This document shows positions 1 through 7,735 of a DNA stretch of 64,000 nt, piece by piece. The DNA is from a virus. The notes under the pieces were generated by a model that was not told where the DNA came from, did no database searches, and worked only from the letters and a program-made list of their open reading frames with translations. The position numbers and the translations under genes are program-made. The stretch lies in the IMG/VR virus record IMGVR_UViG_3300031964_000005, positions 42,656 through 106,655 of that record. One strand, 5' to 3'. Every line of letters starts with the position of its first letter. Positions within the stretch are counted from its first letter, which is position 1.

Positions 1-1167
1 CTCGACCCATAAGCGTAGCCAAGCCTTACGATTAGGATTAGCCAGCTTGTTCTTGAAACCATGGACTTGGATATAGCGATAGCGGTCTTTGCCACCATCG
101 ACTATTGAGCGTTCGAATTCAACACGTTCTTCAGTATCAAATTTAGGATTGAAAGGCATCCCAGACGAACGGGCAGTCCATTTGATACGGATATCTGAAT
201 TAAAACGCAAAGCTTTGCCGCAAGGTTCTTGTTCTTTTGGCCCATACTTAACCATCGGAATATCGCGCATCTGATTGATACCCAAAAGCGCTACCATTTT
301 CTTAGCTAGCCTACCTTTAACTCTGGGTAGGTGTTTCGAAAACATACGAGCATGGAGTCCCAAAGACCTATCCGAATCTTCCTCGTCGTTGGACTCTGGA
401 TTCATCGCTGGATAGCTATCAACCATAATTAGAGCTTGCATGTTGCCGTCTGGAGCCTTCACCCATAACCCTTTTCCATATTTCTTGGACATAGAAGCTA
501 CAGCATGTTCACCCAGTCTTGTTTTATTGATTTTTGTGTCTTCATAAACAAGCCACCATTCCTTGGCTACATATTTCTTGTCTGGAAGCTGACGCAAAAG
601 TTCAGACAACCAATTGAAAAACTTTTCACCTATAGTCTCCGAGTGATAACGAACCATAGGCTGAATCAACCACTTGCCGGTCATTGGGTCTTTTTTACCA
701 AATACATCGTCAACAGAAACCTTTAGTCCAGCAGTACGCAAAATATTAGCGACGTATTTTTTACTGTTGCCCGTTGAATTCTCGAAATCCCAAAGTGAGA
801 CCAGTGGAATTTTAGCTTTTATTGCGGAGGCCATGATGGTTAGGGCACCCGTGGTCTTACAGCTCTGCTCCCAACCGGCATGCGTCGTCATAGCTGGCTT
901 TATACCGCCGCCATAGACTAGGTCCAGCATAAGATTGCCGGTTGACAGAGGTACAATGGCCTCCATCAAATCCGAGTCAACGCCTTGTCTACGGCTGATG
1001 TCGTCAATAGTAGTGGTGTATAAAGCATATGGGTCAAACGTGGCAGGACTTTTCTTGCCTACGATTTTTTCAATAGCCTCGTCAACAGCATCTTTCTCAG
1101 GTTTTTCCATTTTAATTGTTTTCTTAGCCGCTGATTTAGGATAGGGCTTTGTCGTTCGTGTGACCAT
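1..1167 (-). CDS. RecA/UvsX-like recombinase (C-terminus beyond window)
   Basis: This is a strand-exchange ATPase that would load on ssDNA in phage recombination and recombination-dependent replication. The reading frame is open from an ATG at 1167 to the window edge, giving 389 residues without a stop. The Walker A is GWEQSCKTT (about residues 98-106), matching the RecA pattern GPESSGKTT with Cys for the usual Gly before Lys. The Walker B is ALIMVDS near residue 250. A RecA-type segment follows: GLHARMFSKHLPRVKG, then GINQIR (NQIR is the L2 border) and GKALRFNSDIRIKW. An AAGGA ribosome site precedes the start. It lies downstream of the putative ssDNA-binding protein, a natural partner, across a terminator. 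RecA and UvsX cannot be separated by eye. The missing C-terminus is due to the window edge. Confidence 0.88.
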   Translation of the reverse strand, partial: MVTRTTKPYPKSAAKKTIKMEKPEKDAVDEAIEKIVGKKSPATFDPYALYTTTIDDISRRQGVDSDLMEAIVPLSTGNLMLDLVYGGGIKPAMTTHAGWEQSCKTTGALTIMASAIKAKIPLVSLWDFENSTGNSKKYVANILRTAGLKVSVDDVFGKKDPMTGKWLIQPMVRYHSETIGEKFFNWLSELLRQLPDKKYVAKEWWLVYEDTKINKTRLGEHAVASMSKKYGKGLWVKAPDGNMQALIMVDSYPAMNPESNDEEDSDRSLGLHARMFSKHLPRVKGRLAKKMVALLGINQMRDIPMVKYGPKEQEPCGKALRFNSDIRIKWTARSSGMPFNPKFDTEERVEFERSIVDGGKDRYRYIQVHGFKNKLANPNRKAWLRLWVE

Positions 1168-1190
1168 GGTTATCCTTGAGGACAATAATG

Positions 1191-1227
1191 AAAAAGCCCC
1201 GACGTGAATCTGCGTTCAGGTCAGGGC
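1191..1227 (-). terminator. Rho-independent terminator
   Basis: Read on the minus strand, a 13-bp stem with two mismatches (GCCCTGACCTGAA against TTCACGTCGGGGC) encloses a 6-nt loop and is followed directly by TTTTT. It separates the ssDNA-binding-protein gene from the recombinase gene. Confidence 0.8.
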
Positions 1228-1260
1228 CAGAGGGCACTTCACACTTGCTAATTAACAGGT

Positions 1261-2799
1261 TTAACGCTTGACCTTCTTAGCAACAGGTTTTGCTGGTGCC
1301 TTACGACGGGGTGCGGGCTCGTCTTCCTCTTCGTCATCAAAGTCAGAATCATCGTCTGAATCGGAATCGTCAAAGTCCTCATCCTCGTCATCTTCAACTA
1401 CAGGTTTGCGTTTTGACTTTGGTGGCGTGGTTTTGGCTACAGGTTTCTTGACGGGAGCCTTCTTCTTTGGTGATGGTGCAGGCTCATCATCTTCATCATC
1501 AAAGTCATCGTCTGAGTCATCACCGTCATCTGAATCGGAATCTGACTCGTCCTCGTCATCAAAGTCTTCGTCCTCGTCTTCCTCAACTTTCTTCTTACCC
1601 TTGGCTACCGGCTTTTTGGCCGGGGCTTTTTTCTTGGGTGCCGGTTCATCGTCAAAGTCCTCGTCGTCTTCGTCGCTGTCATCAGCCTCTGAATCATCGT
1701 CATCGAAGTCTTCATCATCTTCCTCAACAACTTTTTTCTTACCCTTTGCCGCAGGTTTTGCTGATACTTTCTTTTTCGGTGCAGGTTCGTCTTCCTCTTC
1801 GTCATCAAAGTCAGAATCATCGTCTGAATCGGAATCGTCAAAGTCTTCAGACTCAGAGTCGTCAAAATCTTCATCCTCGTCCTCTTCAACTTTCTTCTTG
1901 GACTTAGACGCTGGTTTCTTAGCAACTTTCTTCTTGCTTACAGGCTCCTCATCGTCCAGTTCGTCGTCTTCATAATCCGAATCAATGTCCTCGTCTTCAT
2001 CAATTTCAGGTTTGGCCTTTTTACCGACCTTAATACCCATACGCTTGGACCAGTTATCGAACTCTGTCTTGGTCTCTTCTTTGGTCATAGGACTTGCCAA
2101 GTCCGAGGTGTCCCAGCGTAAAAACGCTTGCTCTTCTTCGGTAATGGGTGTCCGCTTGTTGGTTGTCTGAACCGAGTATTGTTCGGCTGGACTCTTATCC
2201 GGATCATACATAATACGGATGTCACAACCGTACTTAGCATCAGCTACCGAATAAGCTTTGCTATTACCTGTCTTAGCTGATTCAACGACGTTGGTACCCT
2301 TCAGGTCCTTAATCTTGGCGATTGCGCCTGCAGGAAGGCTCACAGCAACCCACGGCGTCCACGTGTCGCTATCCTTGTCCTTGAAACCCGATTTGCGCTC
2401 GCCTGAGGTCGCCTTGACCAAAGTGCCTGGCATTTGTTTTTGAACCGAACGGCAAATCATGTTTGTATAATACTTGGTGCTGAGTTGTACTAACTGGTCT
2501 TCACGGTCCACATCTTTTTGACCCTGCCATACACCGTACCAAGGATCGTAAATCGTGCTATCGAATTGTTGAGTTTCAGGGTCATAGGAAGGCATGACCA
2601 CAGGAAATTTAACTGACTTACCATCCTTCTTTTTGGTCTTAATCCAGCCTGTTGCATAGCTGTGGATAGGCCCTGCGCATCTGAAAGTAATCCACTTCTT
2701 GGGTGGAAATTTGAAAACCGTAACCTTGTCCGAGGGTTGACTTTTCTCTGGACGTGAATTTGTTTTAACTGAGTCGAAATCTGATCCGCGTTGTGCCAT
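1261..2799 (-). CDS. putative ssDNA-binding protein with long acidic/lysine repeat tail
   Basis: This 512-residue protein has a globular N-terminal part of roughly 250 residues, rich in Trp, Tyr and Phe, which fits a phage ssDNA-binding OB-type domain. The remaining half is low complexity: about five imperfect units of roughly 45 residues alternate Asp/Glu/Ser runs with a PAPKKK-x-PAK-x-KKK segment. Acidic tails are typical of gp32- and SSB-type proteins, where they recruit partners, but a tail this long with interleaved basic patches is unusual. Assignment rests on architecture and on position beside the recombinase, not on a diagnostic motif. The repeats are also conserved at DNA level, suggesting expansion by slippage or recombination. 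It could be another nucleic-acid-binding protein. Confidence 0.5.
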   Translation of the reverse strand: MAQRGSDFDSVKTNSRPEKSQPSDKVTVFKFPPKKWITFRCAGPIHSYATGWIKTKKKDGKSVKFPVVMPSYDPETQQFDSTIYDPWYGVWQGQKDVDREDQLVQLSTKYYTNMICRSVQKQMPGTLVKATSGERKSGFKDKDSDTWTPWVAVSLPAGAIAKIKDLKGTNVVESAKTGNSKAYSVADAKYGCDIRIMYDPDKSPAEQYSVQTTNKRTPITEEEQAFLRWDTSDLASPMTKEETKTEFDNWSKRMGIKVGKKAKPEIDEDEDIDSDYEDDELDDEEPVSKKKVAKKPASKSKKKVEEDEDEDFDDSESEDFDDSDSDDDSDFDDEEEDEPAPKKKVSAKPAAKGKKKVVEEDDEDFDDDDSEADDSDEDDEDFDDEPAPKKKAPAKKPVAKGKKKVEEDEDEDFDDEDESDSDSDDGDDSDDDFDDEDDEPAPSPKKKAPVKKPVAKTTPPKSKRKPVVEDDEDEDFDDSDSDDDSDFDDEEEDEPAPRRKAPAKPVAKKVKR

Positions 2800-2823
2800 T
2801 GTCTTAACCTCTGTTGTTTAAAT

Positions 2824-3180
2824 TTATGCCCTGGGATTCATGTGGGACAGGGCGAGTGTTAGGTCCTTCAACATTGTATTTACTAGGGTCCTACATGTTT
2901 CATCTGGTGAGCTTGCTGCTGCGTTTAGGGTAACTAGCGAGGCTTGCAGTAGAGCTTGTTGTTGCACTGAACGCTCTGCCGAATGCTGTTCTAACTGAGC
3001 TAGAATTGTTGAATGAAGAACCTCTAGTTGAGCCTCCGTTAGTTTTTCTTGCATTAACAGGGCTGCTGTTTGTTCCGCCTGCTTTGCTCGCAATACATAG
3101 CTTGAGAGCAAGGACTTCATAGCCTGCAAAGACAGTTCTAGACTGGCCTCACGGCTGGAGTTGGAACTTGAATAGGTCAT
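2824..3180 (-). CDS. hypothetical helical protein
   Basis: This 118-residue protein has no recognised family. It is almost entirely helical in character, rich in Gln, Leu, Ala and Ser with heptad-like spacing, which suggests a coiled coil. It starts 3 nt after the stop of the sigma-like gene, with GAGG as ribosome site, so the two are probably translated together. No function can be assigned. Confidence 0.7.
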   Translation of the reverse strand: MTYSSSNSSREASLELSLQAMKSLLSSYVLRAKQAEQTAALLMQEKLTEAQLEVLHSTILAQLEQHSAERSVQQQALLQASLVTLNAAASSPDETCRTLVNTMLKDLTLALSHMNPRA

Positions 3181-3183
3181 GAA

Positions 3184-4161
3184 CTAGTCCTCGACAATAA
3201 ATAGCTCTAAGAGCTCACGTTGAGATCGTGTCACGTACTCAGGAATGCCTAATGGCGCTCTAACGTAGCCATGCTTATCAATCTGTTTGGCTGTGTATGC
3301 TATGTGCTCCAGCATTTCACTACCCGTATCTAGTTCCGCAAAACCTAGAATGTCTGATGCCGAATCTCCATGCTCTTCAGCTATTGATTCGTAGCTAACA
3401 TCGGTTTGTGTCTTTGATAAATCGGCTATTTCTGAGCGGGCGCTTTTGTACCAGTTCTGAATGAACGTGGTGAGCACACCCTGACGTGCGTCACAACGGT
3501 CAACCGCACGATTCAGGACCATCAAATAGATTTGCACCACGTCATTAAGCTTCACGTAGTGATTGAAATCCTCATACGCTGACTTTGCTTGGAGCAGCGT
3601 CATCCTCGTGTACTTTTCTAGGATCACACCCTTCCACCACAAAGCCTTTTCATGCCAGTGTCTAACTTGCTGAATGACCGCGTAGAGAGAGCTGTTTGGC
3701 CTGAGCCCCACACTTCTTTCTATTTGATGAATTTCTGAATTTCTGACCACTGGGTCTAGGCTAAGGAACGGAGAATGCAGTTTTTCGTAGCGCCTAAGTT
3801 TCTTCAAAAACAGGGCCAAGAACCCGAAAAGCAAGCCTCTATTGATGTACATCAAACGTGCCTGTTCGTGGGCTTTTTTCGGATCAGGATTAGATAGAAC
3901 ATTGAACAAGTGAATAGCTAACTTGGATCGATCATCGCTAGTGAACTTGGTGCTGGCGTTAATCGATTGGTGGGCAACTATCTTGGCCAAATAATTGTTG
4001 AACAAGGATGGGCATTCAGCGTGAATAGGTGTCAGTGCATTCCACAGAAATAGATCTAGGGTCTGCAGATACTGAAGACTAGTCAGATTACCCACCACCT
4101 GTTCATTGACGTTTTTCATTACGTCGAAGGTATGGCTATGCTCGTAATTTCTGGTGCTCAT
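3184..4161 (-). CDS. sigma-factor-like protein (region 2 similarity), candidate late sigma
   Basis: This 325-residue protein carries, near residues 215-245, a segment that matches sigma-70 region 2: LNRAVDRCDARQGVLTTF followed by an aromatic patch (QNWY) and a basic helix. The classical pattern is L-x-x-AVDRFDPxRGxxFSTYAxxWIRxxI. No region 4 helix-turn-helix is evident, as in T4 gp55, a late sigma that recognises only a -10-like element. The C-terminal 80 residues have no recognised match. If it is a sigma factor, it would direct host RNA polymerase to phage late promoters, and the recurring TAGTAAATA motif is a candidate target. The region 2 similarity was judged by eye, so a profile search is needed. 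The start follows an AGGGA ribosome site. Confidence 0.55.
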   Translation of the reverse strand: MSTRNYEHSHTFDVMKNVNEQVVGNLTSLQYLQTLDLFLWNALTPIHAECPSLFNNYLAKIVAHQSINASTKFTSDDRSKLAIHLFNVLSNPDPKKAHEQARLMYINRGLLFGFLALFLKKLRRYEKLHSPFLSLDPVVRNSEIHQIERSVGLRPNSSLYAVIQQVRHWHEKALWWKGVILEKYTRMTLLQAKSAYEDFNHYVKLNDVVQIYLMVLNRAVDRCDARQGVLTTFIQNWYKSARSEIADLSKTQTDVSYESIAEEHGDSASDILGFAELDTGSEMLEHIAYTAKQIDKHGYVRAPLGIPEYVTRSQRELLELFIVED

Positions 4162-4175
4162 TGAGAATCCCTAGT

Positions 4176-4361
4176 CTAAGTTTTGCGCGGACCTAGATAG
4201 AGATATTCAAGGCCCTTAGCTGTCTTTGGCTTGTACTCATGTTCTAAGCCACCTAGGAACGTGGAGTAGACGGGTGCCGGTTTGGAAACCTGTCCGATGT
4301 AGAGCGTCAGTACTTTCCCGTCTAAAGGACCACCTTCAAATTTCGCTTCTCTTCGTATCAT
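4176..4361 (-). CDS. small hypothetical protein
   Basis: This 61-residue protein contains FEGGPLDGKVLTL near the N-terminus and ends in a Tyr-rich YLYLGPRKT tail. A GGPLDG start with a Tyr-rich C-terminus recurs in small phage proteins of unknown function. AGGTG lies upstream of the ATG. It sits between the SWIM-finger gene and the sigma-like gene on the same strand. Confidence 0.6.
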   Translation of the reverse strand: MIRREAKFEGGPLDGKVLTLYIGQVSKPAPVYSTFLGGLEHEYKPKTAKGLEYLYLGPRKT

Positions 4362-4392
4362 GATCAGTACACCTAAATTAAGGGTTTAAAGT

Positions 4393-5013
4393 TTATTTAG
4401 ACTTGAGCGTGATGCGAGGTTTCGGCGGTGGTGTAGACGTTGGAATAGTTGGTGCTGTCTTGAGCTTGACATGAGGCTTAACCGGACTGGGTACTGGAGC
4501 AGTGGTTGGTGCTGGTTTGAGTTTAATATGTGGTTTAACTGGTGAGACCGTAGGTTGTGCTGGATTAGTCTTCAAGGTAATTCTCGGTTTGCCTGCTGGC
4601 TGCGGAAGCTGGCTCTTGATCTTGTTGTAGAGACCTAATACGTGCTTGCAACAATAGGGAATTAATTTTGGATTCGTGTGTGATGGATATTCCCCATTCG
4701 AGTACTCGATTTCTGCAGCACCTTTGCTATGCAGTGCATATTCCGTTCGGTACTGAGCATCGTCACAAGAACAGGATACGAGCACATTCAGTTGACGGTC
4801 CAAGAACGTGATGACCGTTACATATCGGTGTCTTATCTTATTTACTATGGGCTTTCCATAGGGACCAATGATATGTGTGGTGTAACTAGCACCTGCAACA
4901 AAGGGACGGCCCAAGCTGTCAAACCCCTTCTTCATACCTGTAATAACCACGTACTTGGAGCCTTCAATTCGGAGAGGCCCTGTTTTCTTAATTATCTGGG
5001 ATAGAGTTAACAT
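4393..5013 (-). CDS. SWIM-type zinc-finger protein with Pro/Lys repeats
   Basis: This 206-residue protein has a zinc-binding signature of the SWIM kind (CxC...CxH): CSCDD near residue 82 and PYCCKHVLGLY near residue 120. Between them is a conserved-looking stretch (QYRTEYALHSKGAAEI) seen in phage proteins of this type. The C-terminal 75 residues are four imperfect repeats of KPxIxLKxxPxxxPxxxP, likely an extended basic tail. SWIM domains bind DNA or protein partners. The role in phages is not established, and in some large phages such proteins are annotated as structural. Its 3' part contains one of the TAGTAAATA motifs at 4839-4847. Confidence 0.65.
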   Translation of the reverse strand: MLTLSQIIKKTGPLRIEGSKYVVITGMKKGFDSLGRPFVAGASYTTHIIGPYGKPIVNKIRHRYVTVITFLDRQLNVLVSCSCDDAQYRTEYALHSKGAAEIEYSNGEYPSHTNPKLIPYCCKHVLGLYNKIKSQLPQPAGKPRITLKTNPAQPTVSPVKPHIKLKPAPTTAPVPSPVKPHVKLKTAPTIPTSTPPPKPRITLKSK

Positions 5014-5069
5014 GCAGTTCTCCGGTATAGATTATAAAATTAAGCACCGGAGATTATTGAGTTTCGTGG

Positions 5070-5537
5070 TTAATCCCAGCTAGCTGTTTGATAAACTATG
5101 CAGCCTAGATCACGCCAAGCCTTAACCGTCGAATCACGGTCCTCGAACACAAGAAAAATGTCCTCGATCTTGATGCCCAGTTCTTCTACTAATAGGGGCT
5201 TCAGTACGGCGTCAGGTACGGTATAGAAATCAGAATCTGCTGGACGCATTAAAAGTTGCCAGTCCTCGATTTCTTGACTGACAAAATTGCGAATTTGATT
5301 CAACGTGACTTGACGATAATTGAGAACGTCTTTACGACTGGTGACGAACAATAGTTTGTAGTTCTTATCGTTCAAAAACTTTCTGTATATGACACAGCCT
5401 GGGGTTAGGGGTTTATCATCAACAGCGGCCTTGATATAAGATTCTCTGTCTCCGGACATAAGATACGGTAGTCTGTGATCAGCATCAACACAGACACCGT
5501 CAATGTCACAAATAATTATGTGAGGATTAACTGTCAT
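5070..5537 (-). CDS. HAD-superfamily phosphatase, polynucleotide kinase 3'-phosphatase-like
   Basis: This is a HAD hydrolase of about 155 residues. The catalytic motif I is ICDIDGVCVD near the N-terminus, motif II is VTSRKD, a conserved Lys follows (VLKPLLVEE), and the acidic motif IV is VFEDRDSTVKAW. The layout, including LLMRPADSD, matches the 3'-phosphatase domain of T4 Pnk without its kinase domain. Such enzymes remove 3' phosphates in nucleic-acid repair, but nucleotidase activity is also possible. I chose the ATG at 5537, which overlaps the upstream stop within ATGACAGTTAA; a longer frame upstream would overlap that gene by over 100 nt. Confidence 0.7.
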   Translation of the reverse strand: MTVNPHIIICDIDGVCVDADHRLPYLMSGDRESYIKAAVDDKPLTPGCVIYRKFLNDKNYKLLFVTSRKDVLNYRQVTLNQIRNFVSQEIEDWQLLMRPADSDFYTVPDAVLKPLLVEELGIKIEDIFLVFEDRDSTVKAWRDLGCIVYQTASWD

Positions 5538-5985
5538 CTTTGATACCGTTGTTATAGCTAATATCAAACGTATTAGTTTGATGGTTACTTGAATTCGTAA
5601 CAGAGGCTCCGATAGGGTATGTATCGGCTGCTTGGAACTGTTCAATTAGATTGGCCATCATTTGACGCTTAGCCTGTCTCTTTTCAAGAATCAAAAGATA
5701 GTAAGCAACAGTATCGAGCAGGGTTTCGTCCAGAGACTCTGTGCTATTCGGGTCCTCGTCAACATTAAACAGATCGTAGTTTCTATTCCTAGCCTGAGTC
5801 TCCAGTCTGTCTGTTTTACGTATCACACTGAAGAAAGCACCGGCCCCACCACGCTTACACCAACTACTCCCGTACTCCTCATTTTTCTTCTTACACAAGT
5901 CAATACGATCTTTAGCGAGTTGAAACATTGCCTCAAAATCAGTATCAGGGATAGTTGAGTCTTCGAACGTTAGGGTCTGTATCAT
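5527..5985 (-). CDS. DUF1599/Nmad-like hypothetical protein
   Basis: This protein of about 152 residues contains CKKKNEEYGSSWCKRGG, then RKTDRLETQAR and a DETLLDTVAYYLLILEK helix. This resembles DUF1599, also called a nucleotide-modification-associated domain, whose core is K-N-x-DYGSSW...K-x-x-R...D-x-xNY. Such all-alpha proteins are linked to nucleotide metabolism. An ATG at 5985 is preferred because AAGGG lies just upstream. A start at 6099, coupled to the previous stop, is possible but adds a proline-rich stretch that does not look folded. It overlaps the HAD gene by 11 nt, suggesting coupled expression and a shared nucleotide role. Confidence 0.55.
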   Translation of the reverse strand: MIQTLTFEDSTIPDTDFEAMFQLAKDRIDLCKKKNEEYGSSWCKRGGAGAFFSVIRKTDRLETQARNRNYDLFNVDEDPNSTESLDETLLDTVAYYLLILEKRQAKRQMMANLIEQFQAADTYPIGASVTNSSNHQTNTFDISYNNGIKDDS

Positions 5986-6092
5986 TGTTTCCCTTAGAAT
6001 TATTGGGTTTGGGCTAGGACTTAGTGGTGGAGGATTCAAATCAGGGGTTACTCTGGAGGTCAGAGCGCTAAAGTCTCCAAACATGACTTTAT

Positions 6093-6377
6093 TCACCATG
6101 ATACGGACTGCCAGTCAGTAGGTACCACATCGATAGCAACGAATCGCTTAAGTGAAATATCAGTAAATACATAGGACTCAAAATCATCCAGTGGGCGTGT
6201 GAATACTAGGCCTTCACCATTTTCATACACCACCTGAATTTCTAGATCAGCTTCAGCGAAAGCTATGCGTAGTACGCGATAAGTGCCACCCTTGTAGTGC
6301 CTAGCAAATGTGTATGCAGGCCACCGTGTTTTTGCAGATGTCCATGCTTCTAATTGTTGTTCACCTATTCTAGACAT
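6093..6377 (-). CDS. DUF1653-like small protein
   Basis: This 94-residue protein matches the DUF1653 pattern: HYKGGTYRVLRIAFAEADLE, then VVYENGEGLVFTRPLDDFES. The family core is H-Y-K-G-x-Y-x-V-L...A-x-H...VVY...RPLxMF. DUF1653 proteins are small beta-rich domains common in bacteria and phages, with no firmly established function. The stop overlaps a possible alternative start of the next gene. Confidence 0.7.
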   Translation of the reverse strand: MSRIGEQQLEAWTSAKTRWPAYTFARHYKGGTYRVLRIAFAEADLEIQVVYENGEGLVFTRPLDDFESYVFTDISLKRFVAIDVVPTDWQSVSW

Positions 6378-6379
6378 AG

Positions 6380-6649
6380 TCAGGCTTCCGATAAAAGTTG
6401 ACGGTAATAAGCATCAGCTTGAATATCTTTAAGCAACAAATCGTAGTTTATGCCTGCAGCACGGGCACATACGCGCATAGGGATAGGAACACCCTGGTTA
6501 TCAAGTTCTGTCAGACGGTCTAGAGGACTAATGTTTTCAGCAGCCGGTTGTGTCCAAGCTTTAACCACAGGAACATTTTTACTGACTGAGGGCAGCGCTA
6601 CCAAGGCCGGAGACATTCCGAGCACGGATAGAAAAGAACGACGTTTCAT
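6380..6649 (-). CDS. small protein with twin-arginine-like signal peptide
   Basis: This 89-residue protein begins MKRRSFLSVLGMSPALVALP. The RRSFL motif followed by a short hydrophobic stretch is a good match to a Tat signal (S/T-R-R-x-F-L-K). The remaining 60 residues are helical and unrecognised, ending in a YYRQLLSEA helix. If the signal is used, a folded phage product would be exported to the periplasm, which is unusual. It lies between the sulfotransferase and DUF1653 genes on the same strand. Confidence 0.65.
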   Translation of the reverse strand: MKRRSFLSVLGMSPALVALPSVSKNVPVVKAWTQPAAENISPLDRLTELDNQGVPIPMRVCARAAGINYDLLLKDIQADAYYRQLLSEA

Positions 6650-6662
6650 AGTGAGTTCCTAT

Positions 6663-7556
6663 TTATATATCTTGAACTTGTTCATCGGGTAAAGAAAATT
6701 GTTTATCACCTATTTCTTGAGCTTCTTGGTGTTTATTTCTGAGCTTGAACTCACGTTCGTACTGACGAACCCTTGTTTCGAGAAAGGCTACACGTTCGCC
6801 CAAAGGTAGATCGGCTAGCGTGCTGGCATCCAAATAAGGGACATGGATAAGTTCCACACGATGTTCATGCGTATTGGGAATTGGTTGACACTGAGGACTT
6901 GGCCTTCCGTCTTCAGCAATGGCATCGCAACTAGTGTCCCAACGCTCGTAACCAAAGAGCAGCGTGTCTTTCATGTACAGGCGTTGTATGTGTGCGTAAG
7001 AGGCTGGTTCCAGAGCCTCTGGTTCTAGATATCCCCGACTTCGATTGTTGTCCAAAGGATCGAGGTCCAAGCCAATTAATTTTTGAACATTGGACCACGA
7101 GCGTTTGAAGTCCTCGTGTCGACCAATGTAATCGGCCTTGCACTTGTTGCCCTCGTAGAAGAAGTAATGCTGAGGGCAGAAATGCGTAAACCGCCAGTCG
7201 TAACGAATGTTGGCTGGTGTCAACCAAGTATTCAATAGCTCGTCAGCACTTAGCTTAGCAACGTTCCAATCAGCATGCTGCCTACGGAACTCTGCTAAAG
7301 AGGCCCAAAATCTTAACACTGGGTGCCTAACAAACCCAAAGACGAAGCACTTGGATAACGCAGTCTTTATGCGTGCATCCAGGTCCCTGTAAGGGATATG
7401 TGCTAAGTCCACTACACGATTATGCTCCTCCAAGAATCCCTGGTGCCAGAAGCGCTCTGGATAATCATGGTAGCTGGCAATAGCCTTGCGTACAGACGTA
7501 CCAGCCACCTTTGGATTATGAATAAACGCGAATTTGTGTGCCTGGCTTATGATCAT
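6663..7556 (-). CDS. sulfotransferase family 2-like protein
   Basis: This 297-residue protein shows the PAPS-dependent sulfotransferase signatures: the 5'-phosphosulfate loop FIHNPKVAGTSVRKAI near residues 11-26 and the 3'-phosphate site FGFVRHPVLRFWASL near residue 95. The layout fits the carbohydrate sulfotransferase family (Sulfotransfer_2). It would move sulfate from PAPS to a sugar hydroxyl or amine. It starts at 7556, overlapping the upstream gene by 4 nt, and UDP-galactopyranose mutase is two genes upstream, so modification of a surface or virion glycan is plausible. The substrate is unknown. Confidence 0.75.
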   Translation of the reverse strand: MIISQAHKFAFIHNPKVAGTSVRKAIASYHDYPERFWHQGFLEEHNRVVDLAHIPYRDLDARIKTALSKCFVFGFVRHPVLRFWASLAEFRRQHADWNVAKLSADELLNTWLTPANIRYDWRFTHFCPQHYFFYEGNKCKADYIGRHEDFKRSWSNVQKLIGLDLDPLDNNRSRGYLEPEALEPASYAHIQRLYMKDTLLFGYERWDTSCDAIAEDGRPSPQCQPIPNTHEHRVELIHVPYLDASTLADLPLGERVAFLETRVRQYEREFKLRNKHQEAQEIGDKQFSLPDEQVQDI

Positions 7557-7735
7557 GGGGCAAACTCACTTTGTTCTTCTTTGTAGAAAATATCATAAGT
7601 CCAAGGAGCTCCATCTCTAAGTCTAGCTACTACGGATATGCTCACCACAGCTTCAGACATGTGGCGACTATTGATAAAAGTGCATAGTTCTTCAGAACGC
7701 CCGGAAAATCGACGAACTTTCATAATAGTAGTCAT
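7553..7735 (-). CDS. small hypothetical protein
   Basis: This 60-residue protein is unrecognised. It has a basic N-terminus followed by an alternating hydrophobic stretch (AVVSISVVARLRDG) suggestive of a beta hairpin. It overlaps its neighbours by 4 nt at both ends, placing it firmly in the Glf-sulfotransferase operon. Confidence 0.6.
   Translation of the reverse strand: MTTIMKVRRFSGRSEELCTFINSRHMSEAVVSISVVARLRDGAPWTYDIFYKEEQSEFAP

Noticed and set aside
1268-1975. Long rightward frame rich in Ser
   Set aside because: It is antisense to the acidic repeat tail of the putative ssDNA-binding protein; the Ser runs are the reverse complement of Asp/Glu/Ser codons.
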